Assembly (NCBI RefSeq): GCF_004402535.1
Contig: NZ_SOEY01000020.1
Coordinates: forward strand, 1 to 64,000
Length of the DNA stretch: 64,000 nt
Direction of reading: 5' to 3'
From: Cryobacterium glaciale
GTDB taxonomy: Bacteria; Actinomycetota; Actinomycetes; Actinomycetales; Microbacteriaceae
Positions 42,753 to 51,437 of the stretch are shown here, piece by piece (position 1 is the stretch's first letter; the number at the start of each line of letters is the position of its first letter). A model generated the notes under the pieces. The model saw only the letters and a program-made list of their open reading frames with translations. It searched no databases and had not been told where the DNA came from. The position numbers were made by a program, and so were the translations under genes.

Positions 42753-42784
42753 TACTTAGCATAGCAAATTAGCTATGCTAAGTA
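42753..42784. promoter_or_regulatory. MarR operator, perfect 13-bp inverted repeat
   Basis: TACTTAGCATAGC (42753-42765), spacer AAATTA, GCTATGCTAAGTA (42772-42784). The 32-bp palindrome is AT-rich against GC-rich flanks and lies between the MarR start and the divergent hydrolase start at 42828. It probably overlaps both promoters. With the MarR start only 4 bp away, the MarR transcript may be leaderless or use ATG 42737. Confidence 0.85.
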
Positions 42785-42827
42785 CATTGATCTCAGTGAC
42801 CCGCTCTAAACACGGCAGACTGACCTC

Positions 42828-43688
42828 GTGCCCACATATACGGATGCCTCTGGCCTGGTTGTCACCTATTACGTCTGGCCGGTCCCCGCGCCCCGAGCCG
42901 TGATCCAGATCGCGCACGGCGTCGGCGAGCACGCCCAGCGTTATGTGGCGTTCGCCGCCGACCTCAACCGGGCCGGCTACACGGTCTACGCCGACGACCA
43001 CCTGGGTCACGGCCAGACCGGGCTGGCCCAGCACGGCGGCGACCACACCCGACTGGGCCGGCTCGGCGCGGGCGGGCTGCGCGCGGCCGTGGCCGGCGTG
43101 CATCAGTTGAGCGGCATCATCCGCTTGGCACACCCGAACCTGCCGCTCGTGCTGCTCGGACACAGCTGGGGATCATTCATGGTGCAGATGATCGTGAACG
43201 AGCAGGCCGCCGAGTACGACGCCGTCGTGCTCTCGGGCACCGCCTACCGCTGGCCCGGCTACCTCGACGGCGGTGACCTCAACCGCAAGCACCAGACGCT
43301 CGGCACGACCGGGGTCGAGTGGCTCAGTCGCGACCCGGCCGTAGCTGCGGCCTTCGTGGCCGACCCGCTGACCACGGCGACGCCGCTTGCGAAGCTGTTC
43401 GGCGTGCGTGAGGCCGCCCGACTGTTCGGCCGGCCAGCCAGAAACCTGCCAACGGACCTGGCGATGCTCGTGCTGGTCGGAGGTGACGACACCGTCGGCG
43501 GTGAACGCAGCGCGCTCAAACTGGTGAACGCCTACATCAAGCGTTCCGGGCTGCGTGACGTGCGTTTGATCGTGTATCCGGGTGCGCGGCACGAGGTTTT
43601 CAATGAGACCAACCGCTCCGAGGTGATCGGCGACCTCGTGGCCTGGCTCGACGAGCGCCTGCCGTTCAAGCCAGAGCCTACGCCGTAG
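42828..43688 (+). CDS. Alpha/beta-hydrolase, monoacylglycerol-lipase-like
   Basis: A 286-residue serine hydrolase. It has AVIQIAHGVGEHAQRY (oxyanion HG), YADDHLGHGQTG, the nucleophile elbow LLGHSWGSFM (serine near 110), GGDDTVGG (aspartate) and the histidine in YPGARHEVFNE. This arrangement is that of monoglyceride lipases/lysophospholipases. The GTG start lies 43 bp after the MarR operator, so the MarR protein may control it as well. No signal peptide is visible. Confidence 0.87.
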   Translation: MPTYTDASGLVVTYYVWPVPAPRAVIQIAHGVGEHAQRYVAFAADLNRAGYTVYADDHLGHGQTGLAQHGGDHTRLGRLGAGGLRAAVAGVHQLSGIIRLAHPNLPLVLLGHSWGSFMVQMIVNEQAAEYDAVVLSGTAYRWPGYLDGGDLNRKHQTLGTTGVEWLSRDPAVAAAFVADPLTTATPLAKLFGVREAARLFGRPARNLPTDLAMLVLVGGDDTVGGERSALKLVNAYIKRSGLRDVRLIVYPGARHEVFNETNRSEVIGDLVAWLDERLPFKPEPTP

Positions 43689-43697
43689 GCTGAAACC

Positions 43698-44750
43698 ATG
43701 CATGGTGAATATAAGGTTCCGGGCGGCAAACTCGTCGTCGTCGATCTCGATGTCGTCGACAATGTCATCACAGACTTTCGTCTGGCCGGAGATTTCTTCC
43801 TGGAACCCGACGATGCGCTCGAAGACATCAACGCCGCGGTGACCGGCCTGCCGGCAACGAGCGACGCGGCCACGATCGCCGCAGCCGTGCGTGGTGCGCT
43901 GCCCACCGGCGCGATTCTGCTCGGCTTCTCCCCGGAAGCGGTGGCCGTCGCGATTCGCCGGTCGCTCGCGCAGGCGAGCACCTGGCGCGACTACGACTGG
44001 CAGATCATCCACTCGCAGACGCCCGTCGCGCCCGTGCTGCAGATGGCTCTCGATGAGGTGCTCGCCACCGAGGTCGGCGAGGGACGCCGACAGCCCACCC
44101 TGCGCATCTGGGAGTGGAACGAACCTGCCGTCGTCATCGGCAGCTTCCAGTCGCTGAAGAACGAGGTCGACCCGGAGAACGCCGCCAAGTACGGCTTCAC
44201 CGTGGTGCGGCGCATCAGCGGCGGCGGCGCCATGTTCATGGAGGCCGGCTCCGTCATCACCTATTCCATCTACGCTCCGACCGACCTCGTGCAGGGCATG
44301 AGTTTCGCGGACTCCTACGCGTTTCTCGACGAGTGGGTCATCACCGCGCTCAAATCCCTCGGTATCGACGCGCACTACCAGCCGCTCAATGACATCACGA
44401 GCCCGACCGGCAAGATCGGCGGGGCCGCGCAGAAACGTCTCGGCAGCGGCGCTGTGCTGCACCACGTCACCATGAGCTACGACATGGACGGCGAGAGAAT
44501 GGTGCAGGTACTGCGCATCGGCCGCGAAAAGCTCAGCGACAAGGGCATCACGAGCGCCGCCAAACGGGTCGACCCGCTGCGCAGCCAGACCGGCCTGAGC
44601 CGCGCCGCCATCATTGACCGCATGAAGGAGACCTTCACCGGCCTCTACGGCGCCACCGCGGGTGACGTCACCGCCGAGGAATACGCCAAGGCCACCGAAC
44701 TCGTCGCGAACAAGTTCAGCACCGAGGCCTGGCTGACCCGGGTTCCCTAG
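43698..44750 (+). CDS. lplA: Lipoate-protein ligase with N-terminal accessory domain
   Basis: A 350-residue lipoate ligase that attaches lipoyl groups to 2-oxoacid dehydrogenase subunits. Residues about 1-90 look like the small lipoate-ligase accessory domain (KVPGGKLVVVDLDVVDNVITDF and an A/L-rich end). The catalytic BPL/LplA domain follows from about 110, with RIWEWNEPAVVIGSFQ, RRISGGGAMFMEAG and the lysine in SPTGKIGGAAQKR. In E. coli LplA the small domain is C-terminal, so the order is reversed here. It starts 9 bp after the hydrolase stop. Confidence 0.88.
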   Translation: MHGEYKVPGGKLVVVDLDVVDNVITDFRLAGDFFLEPDDALEDINAAVTGLPATSDAATIAAAVRGALPTGAILLGFSPEAVAVAIRRSLAQASTWRDYDWQIIHSQTPVAPVLQMALDEVLATEVGEGRRQPTLRIWEWNEPAVVIGSFQSLKNEVDPENAAKYGFTVVRRISGGGAMFMEAGSVITYSIYAPTDLVQGMSFADSYAFLDEWVITALKSLGIDAHYQPLNDITSPTGKIGGAAQKRLGSGAVLHHVTMSYDMDGERMVQVLRIGREKLSDKGITSAAKRVDPLRSQTGLSRAAIIDRMKETFTGLYGATAGDVTAEEYAKATELVANKFSTEAWLTRVP

Positions 44751-44773
44751 CAGAGCGGATGCTGCTGCGATCG

Positions 44774-44865
44774 GGTCTTGAGACGCTCGCAGAGCTTGCT
44801 CCTCGACCAGCGATTAGTCTCGTTGGTCGAGGAGCGCGCATGTTTTTCGCGCGCGTCTTGAGACC
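44774..44865. repeat. Nested palindromic repeat downstream of lplA
   Basis: Outer arms GGTCTTGAGACGC (44774-44786) and GCGTCTTGAGACC (44853-44865) pair with two mismatches. Inner arms GCTCCTCGACCA (44798-44809) and TGGTCGAGGAGC (44824-44835) are perfect over 12 bp. The structure can fold as a long hairpin of about 90 bp. It lies between the lplA stop and the convergent GNAT gene. Composition and symmetry suggest a mobile palindromic repeat that may also end transcription. Confidence 0.75.
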
Positions 44866-44883
44866 ACAAGCGCGAACGTGGGG

Positions 44884-45222
44884 CTAGCGTCCCCGCGTCA
44901 GCAGGTCCTGGTATTCGGCGTGCCGGTCGATCCACCGCGCCACATAGGAGCAGTCCGGCACCACGGCAAGGTCGGTGCGCACCCGCACGTCGTCGAGCGC
45001 CTGCTCGACCAGGATGCTCGCCAGACCGTGGGCGCGCTGCGCCGGATCGACCTCGGTGTGTGTGAAATGCACGGCGGTCTTCGTCGTGATGTAATCGGCC
45101 AGGCCGACCGGTTGCTCGCCGAGCAACACCGTGTAGCGGCTCTGCTCGGGGTCGTGGCGCACCTCGAGCATGCCGGCTTCCGCCAGATCCTGCGAGTGGA
45201 TGGTCGTCGATTCAGCAGTCAT
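44884..45222 (-). CDS. Small GNAT-type N-acetyltransferase (YidJ/Gcn5-related)
   Basis: A 112-residue single-domain protein of the N-acetyltransferase-like group with the acetyl-CoA loop DPAQRAHGLASILVEQALDDV and a C-terminal VVPDCSYVARWIDRHAEYQDLL. The CSYV...W..H..Y pattern is typical of the COG2388 family. Substrate unknown. It is transcribed alone, towards the palindromic repeat. Confidence 0.88.
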   Translation of the reverse strand: MTAESTTIHSQDLAEAGMLEVRHDPEQSRYTVLLGEQPVGLADYITTKTAVHFTHTEVDPAQRAHGLASILVEQALDDVRVRTDLAVVPDCSYVARWIDRHAEYQDLLTRGR

Positions 45223-45271
45223 CCCGACAGACTAAGCCGAGAGGCGGCGCGCAGGCTGAAAGAATGGACAA

Positions 45272-46162
45272 ATGCCTAACGCGTGGACACCGACCAGCCC
45301 GAGCCGTATCATCCACGCCAACAACCTCCGGGTGCTGCCGAGCCTGCCCGACGGTGCCTTCACCCTGATCTACCTCGACCCGCCGTTCAACACCGGCCGG
45401 TCGCAGAAACGGCAGAGCACCACCTCGGTGCGGTCGGTCGCCGTCGACGGTTCGCACGCGGCCGGCACGATCACCGGTTTCAAGGGGCAGCGCTACGAAC
45501 GCATCAAGGGCGACCTGCTCGGCTACGACGACCAGTTCGAAGATTACTGGGCCTTTCTCGAGCCGCGCCTGATCGAGGCCTGGCGCCTGCTCGCCGACGA
45601 CGGCACCCTCTACCTGCACCTCGACTACCGCGAAGCGCACTACGCCAAGGTGCTCCTCGATGCCCTCTTCGGCCGGGAGTGCTTTCTCAACGAGCTCATC
45701 TGGGCCTACGACTACGGCGCGAAATCCAAGAACAAGTGGCCGACCAAGCACGACACGATCCTGGTCTACGTGAAGAATCCCGCTCGGTATTACTTCGATT
45801 CGACCACCGTCGACCGCGAGCCGTACATGGCTCCCGGACTGGTCACGCCCGAAAAAGTCGCGAAGGGCAAACTGCCGACGGATGTCTGGTGGCACACGAT
45901 CGTCTCTCCCACCGGCAAGGAGAAAACCGGCTACCCCACCCAAAAACCGATTGGAATCCTGCGCCGCATCATCCAGGCCTCCAGCCGGGAGGGCGACTGG
46001 GTGCTCGATTTCTTCGCCGGCAGCGGCACGACCGGAGCGGTCGCCGCCGCGCTCGGCCGTCGCTTCGTACTCATCGACCAGAACCCCGAGGCGCTCGCCG
46101 TGATGCGCGCCCGCTTCGAGCCGGTTGCCGATGTCGAATTTCTTGAATCGACCGAGAAGTAA
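45272..46162 (+). CDS. Orphan DNA methyltransferase (beta-class, N6-adenine or N4-cytosine)
   Basis: A 296-residue site-specific DNA methyltransferase. The catalytic motif IV is LDPPFNTG near residue 36. The SAM-binding motif I, DFFAGSGTTGAVAAALGR, is near residue 248, and this order defines the beta class. TQKPIGILRRII is also conserved. No restriction endonuclease or specificity gene is adjacent, so it looks like a solitary regulatory or housekeeping methylase. The recognition sequence cannot be read from the protein. Confidence 0.92.
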   Translation: MPNAWTPTSPSRIIHANNLRVLPSLPDGAFTLIYLDPPFNTGRSQKRQSTTSVRSVAVDGSHAAGTITGFKGQRYERIKGDLLGYDDQFEDYWAFLEPRLIEAWRLLADDGTLYLHLDYREAHYAKVLLDALFGRECFLNELIWAYDYGAKSKNKWPTKHDTILVYVKNPARYYFDSTTVDREPYMAPGLVTPEKVAKGKLPTDVWWHTIVSPTGKEKTGYPTQKPIGILRRIIQASSREGDWVLDFFAGSGTTGAVAAALGRRFVLIDQNPEALAVMRARFEPVADVEFLESTEK

Positions 46163-46285
46163 TGCGGTGGGCTCGCGGCCCTCGATAAAGATGGCGGCAC
46201 CGCTACGTAGGAGTACCGCCATCGCTCAGGAGTGCCGCGAGAAGCGGATGCTGCCAAGCGGCGACATCCGCTTGGTCCGAGCGGC

Positions 46286-47701
46286 TCAGCCCGCGTGCGC
46301 GGCCCGAATGTGCGCGGCGTACATGCGCCCGCTGTCCTTCACCGTGCGCTCGAGGGTGTCGTAGTCGACCCGCACGATGCCGAAGCGTTTCTCGTAGCCG
46401 TACGACCATTCGAAGTTGTCGAGCAGCGACCAGACGAAGTACCCGCGCACGTCCGCGCCGGCCGCGATGGCCTCGCCCACCTTGTCGATGTGCGAGGCGA
46501 TGTAGTCGGTGCGTTCGGGGTCGTGCACGCCGCCGTCGGCGCTCACCCGGTCGTCGTAGGCCGCGCCGTTCTCGGTGACATAGAGCGGCGGGAGCCGGTC
46601 GTACTCCTCGCCGAGCCGCACCAGCAGCAGGCGCAGCCCGTCGGGGTTGACCTCCCAGTCCATCGCAGTGCGCGGCAGTCCGCGGCTCGGAAAGGTGATG
46701 TACTCCGATCCGATCCACGGCGACCCGACCGAACGCGCAGCGCCGCCAGCGTGGGAGTCGCTGGCCGAGGCATCCGCATGCCCGCTCACGAGGTCGTCGT
46801 GGTAGTGGTTGACGCCGAGAAAATCGAGCGGGGCGCTGATGATCGCCAGGTCGTCAGAGTGGATGACCTCGGCCAGGCCGAACGGCTCCAGGTCGTGCAG
46901 GGTATCTTCCGGGTAGGCGCCGCGCAGCAGTGGGTCGAGAAAGATGCGGTTGGCGAGCGAGTCGAGCCGCCGGGCCGCCTCGATGTCGACCGGGTCGGCG
47001 GTATCGCGCGGCACGGCATTGGTGAGGTTGAGCGTGATCCCGAGGTGTTGGGCCCCATTCGAGCGCAGCGCGTTCACCGCGAGTCCGTGGGCGAGGTGCT
47101 GGTGATGCACCGCGGCGACCGCCGCCCGGCCATCCTTCCGGCCCGGCGCGTGCACGCCAGATCCGTAGCCGAGCAGCGAGGAGCAGAAGGGCTCGTTGAA
47201 GGTGGTCCAGTGGGTGACCCGATCGCCGAGCGCGGCGTAGACATCCGTTGCGTAGTCGACGAAACGGTAGGCGGTGTCGCGATCGGCCCAGCCGCCCTTG
47301 TCCTCGAGCGCCTGCGGCAGATCCCAGTGATACAGGGTGAGCCACGGCAGAATGCCGGCGGCGAGCAGTTCGTCGACCAGTCGGGAGTAGAAATCGAGCC
47401 CCGCCGGATTCACCGCGCGGTCGCCGGGGCGTACCCGGGCCCAGCTGGTGGAAAAGCGGTAGGAGTCGAGGCCGAGCGAGGCCATGATCGCCACGTCGGC
47501 GGGCATGCGATGGTAGTGATCCACGGCCGTTTCGAGGTCGTCGTCGCCCGCGATGGCACCCGGAACCCGCGCGAACGCGTCCCAGATCGAGTCTTCCTTG
47601 CCGCCCGCATGGCCGGCGCCCTCGATCTGCGCGGCGGCCGTCGCCGACCCCCAGAGAAATCCGGGCGGCCAGGTGAACGGTGTGGGTTCGATCTGCGACA
47701 T
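46286..47701 (-). CDS. Beta-glucosidase, glycoside hydrolase family 1
   Basis: A 471-residue retaining GH1 enzyme. The start region FLWGSATAAAQIEG is the family signature. The acid/base glutamate is in TTFNEPFCSS (near 167) and the nucleophile glutamate in YVTENGAAYDD (near 365). LDNFEWSYGYEKRFG completes the sugar site. No signal peptide is seen, so it cleaves imported cellobiose or other beta-glucosides in the cytoplasm. No transporter gene is adjacent. ATG 47701 is chosen from homology. Confidence 0.94.
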   Translation of the reverse strand: MSQIEPTPFTWPPGFLWGSATAAAQIEGAGHAGGKEDSIWDAFARVPGAIAGDDDLETAVDHYHRMPADVAIMASLGLDSYRFSTSWARVRPGDRAVNPAGLDFYSRLVDELLAAGILPWLTLYHWDLPQALEDKGGWADRDTAYRFVDYATDVYAALGDRVTHWTTFNEPFCSSLLGYGSGVHAPGRKDGRAAVAAVHHQHLAHGLAVNALRSNGAQHLGITLNLTNAVPRDTADPVDIEAARRLDSLANRIFLDPLLRGAYPEDTLHDLEPFGLAEVIHSDDLAIISAPLDFLGVNHYHDDLVSGHADASASDSHAGGAARSVGSPWIGSEYITFPSRGLPRTAMDWEVNPDGLRLLLVRLGEEYDRLPPLYVTENGAAYDDRVSADGGVHDPERTDYIASHIDKVGEAIAAGADVRGYFVWSLLDNFEWSYGYEKRFGIVRVDYDTLERTVKDSGRMYAAHIRAAHAG

Positions 47702-47894
47702 GACACGACGGTACCCCGCGGCGGCGCATTCGACCAGTGCTTCGGACGTCCACCCGCGCCCCGGGTACGCACACGCGGATATCGCGCCGAATAGCGCCCG
47801 GAATCGAGCGCAACCGGCCCCGACAAACACGATCTCCGCAGTTGTGCACGCGGCATTCAGGACTTGCGATATTGGTCGCGGCTAAGCTCGAATC

Positions 47895-48032
47895 ATGCTG
47901 CAGAATAACGAACCAACGGAGGCCGACCAGCGGCGCCTCCGACGTCGGTTTCTGATCGGCGTTCTCATCGTCGGAGTGCTGGTTGCCCTCGCGGCGATCG
48001 CGCTCTACCTGAGCGCAGCCATGAGCGTTTAA
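47895..48032 (+). CDS. 45-residue single-pass membrane protein
   Basis: A short open frame, ATG 47895 to TAA 48030-48032. It has a polar N-terminus (NNEPTEADQ), a basic stretch (RRLRRR) and one hydrophobic helix of about 22 residues (FLIGVLIVGVLVALAAIA). Composition and positive-inside pattern are those of a real membrane peptide. It has no strong ribosome-binding site. It lies directly before the secreted amidase-domain gene, 30 bp away, and may be co-expressed. Function unknown. Confidence 0.6.
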   Translation: MLQNNEPTEADQRRLRRRFLIGVLIVGVLVALAAIALYLSAAMSV

Positions 48033-48061
48033 TCAGTTCCTCCAAACGAAGTGAGTACATT

Positions 48062-48787
48062 GTGCAGTTGACCCGGTGGCAGCGACTCGGCCTGACCACG
48101 GCCGTCGGAGCCGTGCTCGCGGTCGGCGCGACCGCGCTCGTCGTGCAGGCCCTCGAGGGTTCCGCTGAATCAACGAACACCGGGCCGGCGAAGACCGCCC
48201 AGGTAACGGATGCCGCCACTCCCGCGGCAACGGATGACCCGGCGCGCGCCACCCCGACCGAACCGGCCGCTGCGGTAGAGGTCGAAGCGGCGCCGGTGCT
48301 GAGCGCTCCCGTCGCCGCGCAGGTGGACTACCTCCTCGCCCACTGGCCGCTGGAAAACTACAACTCGGCCGAGTGGGGTGTGCTCGGCGAGAATGACTGC
48401 GTCAACTTCGCCAGCCAGGCCATGATCGCGCGCGGCTGGACCATGGACAGCGTCTGGTCCAGCCCGAAGAACGGCAATGCCTACGATGCCTCGGCGGCCT
48501 GGCGCAGCTCGACCGCCTTCATGAAGTACATCGCGCAGGCCGGCAAGGCCACGGCGCTGACCGATCAGCAGCGCGACCAGGTGAAGGTCGGCGACATCGT
48601 GCAGTTCGACTGGGACAACACCGGCGACCGCGATCACACCGGCATCGTCACCAGGGTGGAGAAGGTCGGCGAGACCATCTCCATCTCCTTCGCCGGGCAC
48701 ACTTTGGATTCCGACTACCGCTCGGTCGACACGGCGATCACGGTGGATCACCCGGGCGGCACTGCCTACTACTGGAGTGTTCCCTAG
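48062..48787 (+). CDS. Exported amidase-domain (Amidase_6) protein
   Basis: A 241-residue protein with an N-terminal signal or anchor helix (LTTAVGAVLAVGATALVVQAL), an Ala/Thr/Glu-rich linker and a C-terminal putative amidase domain from about residue 80. The domain shows NDCVNFASQAMIARGW (catalytic cysteine) and DHTGIVTRVEK (histidine). Such proteins are thought to act on peptidoglycan or as secreted cysteine hydrolases. The stop overlaps that of convergent pgm by 3 bp. Confidence 0.85.
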   Translation: MQLTRWQRLGLTTAVGAVLAVGATALVVQALEGSAESTNTGPAKTAQVTDAATPAATDDPARATPTEPAAAVEVEAAPVLSAPVAAQVDYLLAHWPLENYNSAEWGVLGENDCVNFASQAMIARGWTMDSVWSSPKNGNAYDASAAWRSSTAFMKYIAQAGKATALTDQQRDQVKVGDIVQFDWDNTGDRDHTGIVTRVEKVGETISISFAGHTLDSDYRSVDTAITVDHPGGTAYYWSVP

Positions 48788-50400
48788 GCGATCGCGGCGT
48801 CGACGATGGCCTTGGCTTCGAGCTGAACCTGGGCCAGGTGGATTGGTCCGAGGAAGGACTCGGCGTAGATCTTGTAGACGTCTTCGGTGCCGCTCGGCCG
48901 GGCTGCGAACCAGGCGTTCTCCGTGGTGACCTTGACGCCGCCGATGGCAGCTCCGTTGCCGGGGGCCACACTGAAGGCACCGGTGATCTTCTCGCCGGCG
49001 AGTTCGGTGGCGGTGATCATTGAGCCGTCGAGCTTGGCCAGCGCGGCCTTCTGGGCGGGCGTGGCCGCGGCATCCACTCTCGCATACGAGGGTGCGCCGA
49101 AGTGCTCGGCCAACTCGGCGTAGCGCTGCGAAGGGGTCTTGCCGGTGACGGCGAGAATCTCGGAGGCGAGCAGCGCGAGCAGAATGCCATCCTTATCGGT
49201 GGTCCAGACCGTGCCGTCGAAGCGCACGAAGCTTGCGCCGGCGCTCTCTTCGCCGCCGAAAGCCACCGAACCGTCGATCAGGCCGGGCACGAACCACTTG
49301 AAGCCCACCGGCACCTCCCACAGGTCGCGGCCGAGAAAGCCGGTGACCCGGTCGATCATCGTCGACGAGACCAGGGTCTTGCCCACGGCGGCGTCGGGCT
49401 TCCAGCCTTCGCGGTGGCTGTAGAGGTAGTCGATGGCGACGGCCAGAAAATGGTTCGGGTTCATCAGCCCGCCGTCGGGCGTGACGATGCCGTGCCGGTC
49501 AGCATCCGCGTCGTTGCCGGTGAGGATGTCGTACTCGTCTTTGTGAGCGACAACGGATGCCATCACCGAGGCACTCGACGGATCCATGCGGATCTTCTCG
49601 TCCCAGTCCAGGGTCATGAATCGCCAGGTCGGGTCGACCTTCGGGTTGACCACGACGAGGTCGATCTCGTAGCGGTCGCGGATGGCGCCCCAGTAGCCGA
49701 CGCTCGCGCCGCCGAGCGGGTCGGCGCCGATGCGGATTCCGCTGGTGCGGATGGCCTGCATGTCGATGATGTTCTCGAGGTCGTTGACGTAGTTGCCGCG
49801 AAAGTCGTAGGTCTCGACGGCGCTCGGCTCGCTCATCAGTACACCGTCGAGGCCATTGGCGATGAGCTCGTTGGCCCGATTGGCGATCCACGAGGTGGCG
49901 TCGCTGTCGGCCGGACCGCCGTGCGGCGGGTTGTACTTGAAACCGCCGTCCATCGGCGGGTTGTGGCTCGGCGTGACGACGATGCCGTCGGCGAGGTCGC
50001 CGTGCTCGGCGCGGTTGTAGGCAAGGATCGCGTGCGACAGCGAGGGGGTGGGCACGTAGTCATCGAATTCGTCCACGAGCACGCGCACACCGTTGGCGAC
50101 GAGCACCTCGAGGGCGGTCGTGTAGGCCGGGCCGCTCAGGGCGTGCGGATCCGTGCCGATGAAGAGCGGGCCGGTGATGCCCTGGCCGGCTCGGTATTCC
50201 ACGATCGCCTGCGTCGTCGCACTGATGTGATCCTCGTTGAACGCGGTGTTCAGCGAACTGCCTCGATGTCCGGAGGTGCCGAAGACGACCCGCTGGGCCG
50301 GCACTGCGACATCCGGTTTCAAGTCGTAATAGGCCTTGACCAGCCCCTCAACGTCGATCAGGTCAGATTCCAGGGCTCGGGTGCCCGCACGTTCACTCAT
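48784..50400 (-). CDS. pgm: Phosphoglucomutase (alpha-D-glucose phosphate specific)
   Basis: A 538-residue phosphohexomutase interconverting glucose-1-phosphate and glucose-6-phosphate. Motifs are FGTSGHRGSS, the phosphoserine loop GIVVTPSHNPPMDGGF, the metal loop TGNDADADRHGIV, FGGEESAGAS for sugar binding and RPSGTEDVYKIYAE for phosphate binding. ATG 50400 is 36 bp from the divergent pheA start, so the two promoters overlap. Confidence 0.95.
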   Translation of the reverse strand: MSERAGTRALESDLIDVEGLVKAYYDLKPDVAVPAQRVVFGTSGHRGSSLNTAFNEDHISATTQAIVEYRAGQGITGPLFIGTDPHALSGPAYTTALEVLVANGVRVLVDEFDDYVPTPSLSHAILAYNRAEHGDLADGIVVTPSHNPPMDGGFKYNPPHGGPADSDATSWIANRANELIANGLDGVLMSEPSAVETYDFRGNYVNDLENIIDMQAIRTSGIRIGADPLGGASVGYWGAIRDRYEIDLVVVNPKVDPTWRFMTLDWDEKIRMDPSSASVMASVVAHKDEYDILTGNDADADRHGIVTPDGGLMNPNHFLAVAIDYLYSHREGWKPDAAVGKTLVSSTMIDRVTGFLGRDLWEVPVGFKWFVPGLIDGSVAFGGEESAGASFVRFDGTVWTTDKDGILLALLASEILAVTGKTPSQRYAELAEHFGAPSYARVDAAATPAQKAALAKLDGSMITATELAGEKITGAFSVAPGNGAAIGGVKVTTENAWFAARPSGTEDVYKIYAESFLGPIHLAQVQLEAKAIVDAAIA

Positions 50401-50435
50401 GAGCACAGTCTGGCACCACCAGTAGGCTGTGAGCC

Positions 50436-51407
50436 ATGCCCGACTCGCCGAATCCGCTGTCCCTGACAAAAACGCAGACCCAGACCTACAGCTATCTCGG
50501 CCCGGCCGGCACGTTTACCGAAGCGGCGCTTGCGCAGGTGCCCGAGGCACGCGACCAGGTCTGGCGTCCGGTCAACAACGTGGGCGAGGCTTTCGCCGAC
50601 GTGATCTCCGGCCGCAGCATCGCGGCGATGATCGCCATTGAGAACTCGGTCGACGGAGGCGTCACCGCCACGCAGGATGCCCTCGCGAGCGTTCCGAACC
50701 TGCGCATCATCGGCGAATACCTCGTGCCGGTGAATTTTGTGCTCGTCGCCCGCCCCGGCACCACGCTGGCCGACGTGCGGGTCGTCAACGCGCATCCGGT
50801 CGCCTACGGCCAGTGCCGCAACTGGCTCGAGAAGACGCTGCCGAGCCACGAACACCTTCCCTCGTCGAGCAACGTCGCCGCGGCATCCGCTCTTCTGGAC
50901 AACACGCAAGCGGATGCCGCGATCGCCCCGCCCGGCATCGACAAGCACCACGACCTCGTCGTCCTCGCGTCGAATATCGGCGACAACCCGAACGCGGTCA
51001 CCCGGTTCGTGCTCGTCGGCCGCGGCAACGAGCTCACCGCTCCGACCGGCGCCGACAAGACCAGCCTGATCATCGAACTGCCGAGTGACCGTTCCGGTGC
51101 CCTGCTCGAGATGCTCGAGCAATTCGCCACTCGGGGCGTGAACCTCAGTCTCATTCAGTCCCGACCGATCGGTGATTCCCTCGGACGGTACCGCTTCGTC
51201 GTCGACGCCGACGGGCACATTCTTGACGAGCGGGTCGCCGATGCGCTGCTCGGACTTCGCCGGTTCAGCCCGAAGGTGATCTTTCTCGGATCCTATCCGC
51301 GGGCCGACAAACGCCCGATCGAATTCACCTCACGCTACGACGACGGCATCTTCATCGAAGCCCGCGACTGGTTGCGTGGCCTGGTCGGCGGGGAACCGGC
51401 CGAGTAG
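50436..51407 (+). CDS. pheA: Prephenate dehydratase
   Basis: A 323-residue monofunctional enzyme converting prephenate to phenylpyruvate for phenylalanine synthesis. The catalytic domain runs from about 15 to 205 (YSYLGPAGTFTEAAL, MIAIENSVDGGV, and the TRF motif in AVTRFVLVGRG). An ACT domain for phenylalanine feedback follows, with GVNLSLIQSRPIGDSLGRY, a variant of the usual NLTKIESRP motif. No chorismate mutase domain is fused. The last codons lie in a 21-bp duplication that continues past the stop. Confidence 0.94.
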   Translation: MPDSPNPLSLTKTQTQTYSYLGPAGTFTEAALAQVPEARDQVWRPVNNVGEAFADVISGRSIAAMIAIENSVDGGVTATQDALASVPNLRIIGEYLVPVNFVLVARPGTTLADVRVVNAHPVAYGQCRNWLEKTLPSHEHLPSSSNVAAASALLDNTQADAAIAPPGIDKHHDLVVLASNIGDNPNAVTRFVLVGRGNELTAPTGADKTSLIIELPSDRSGALLEMLEQFATRGVNLSLIQSRPIGDSLGRYRFVVDADGHILDERVADALLGLRRFSPKVIFLGSYPRADKRPIEFTSRYDDGIFIEARDWLRGLVGGEPAE

Positions 51408-51435
51408 GTACAGCGGCGGGGAACCGGCCGAATAG
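51387..51435. repeat. 21-bp direct duplication at the end of pheA
   Basis: GGCGGGGAACCGGCCGAGTAG at 51387-51407 (containing the pheA stop) recurs at 51415-51435 with one difference (GAATAG). The period is 28 bp. It is a recent local duplication. The second copy is non-coding and carries a second in-phase-like TAG. Confidence 0.85.
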
Positions 51436-51437
51436 AC

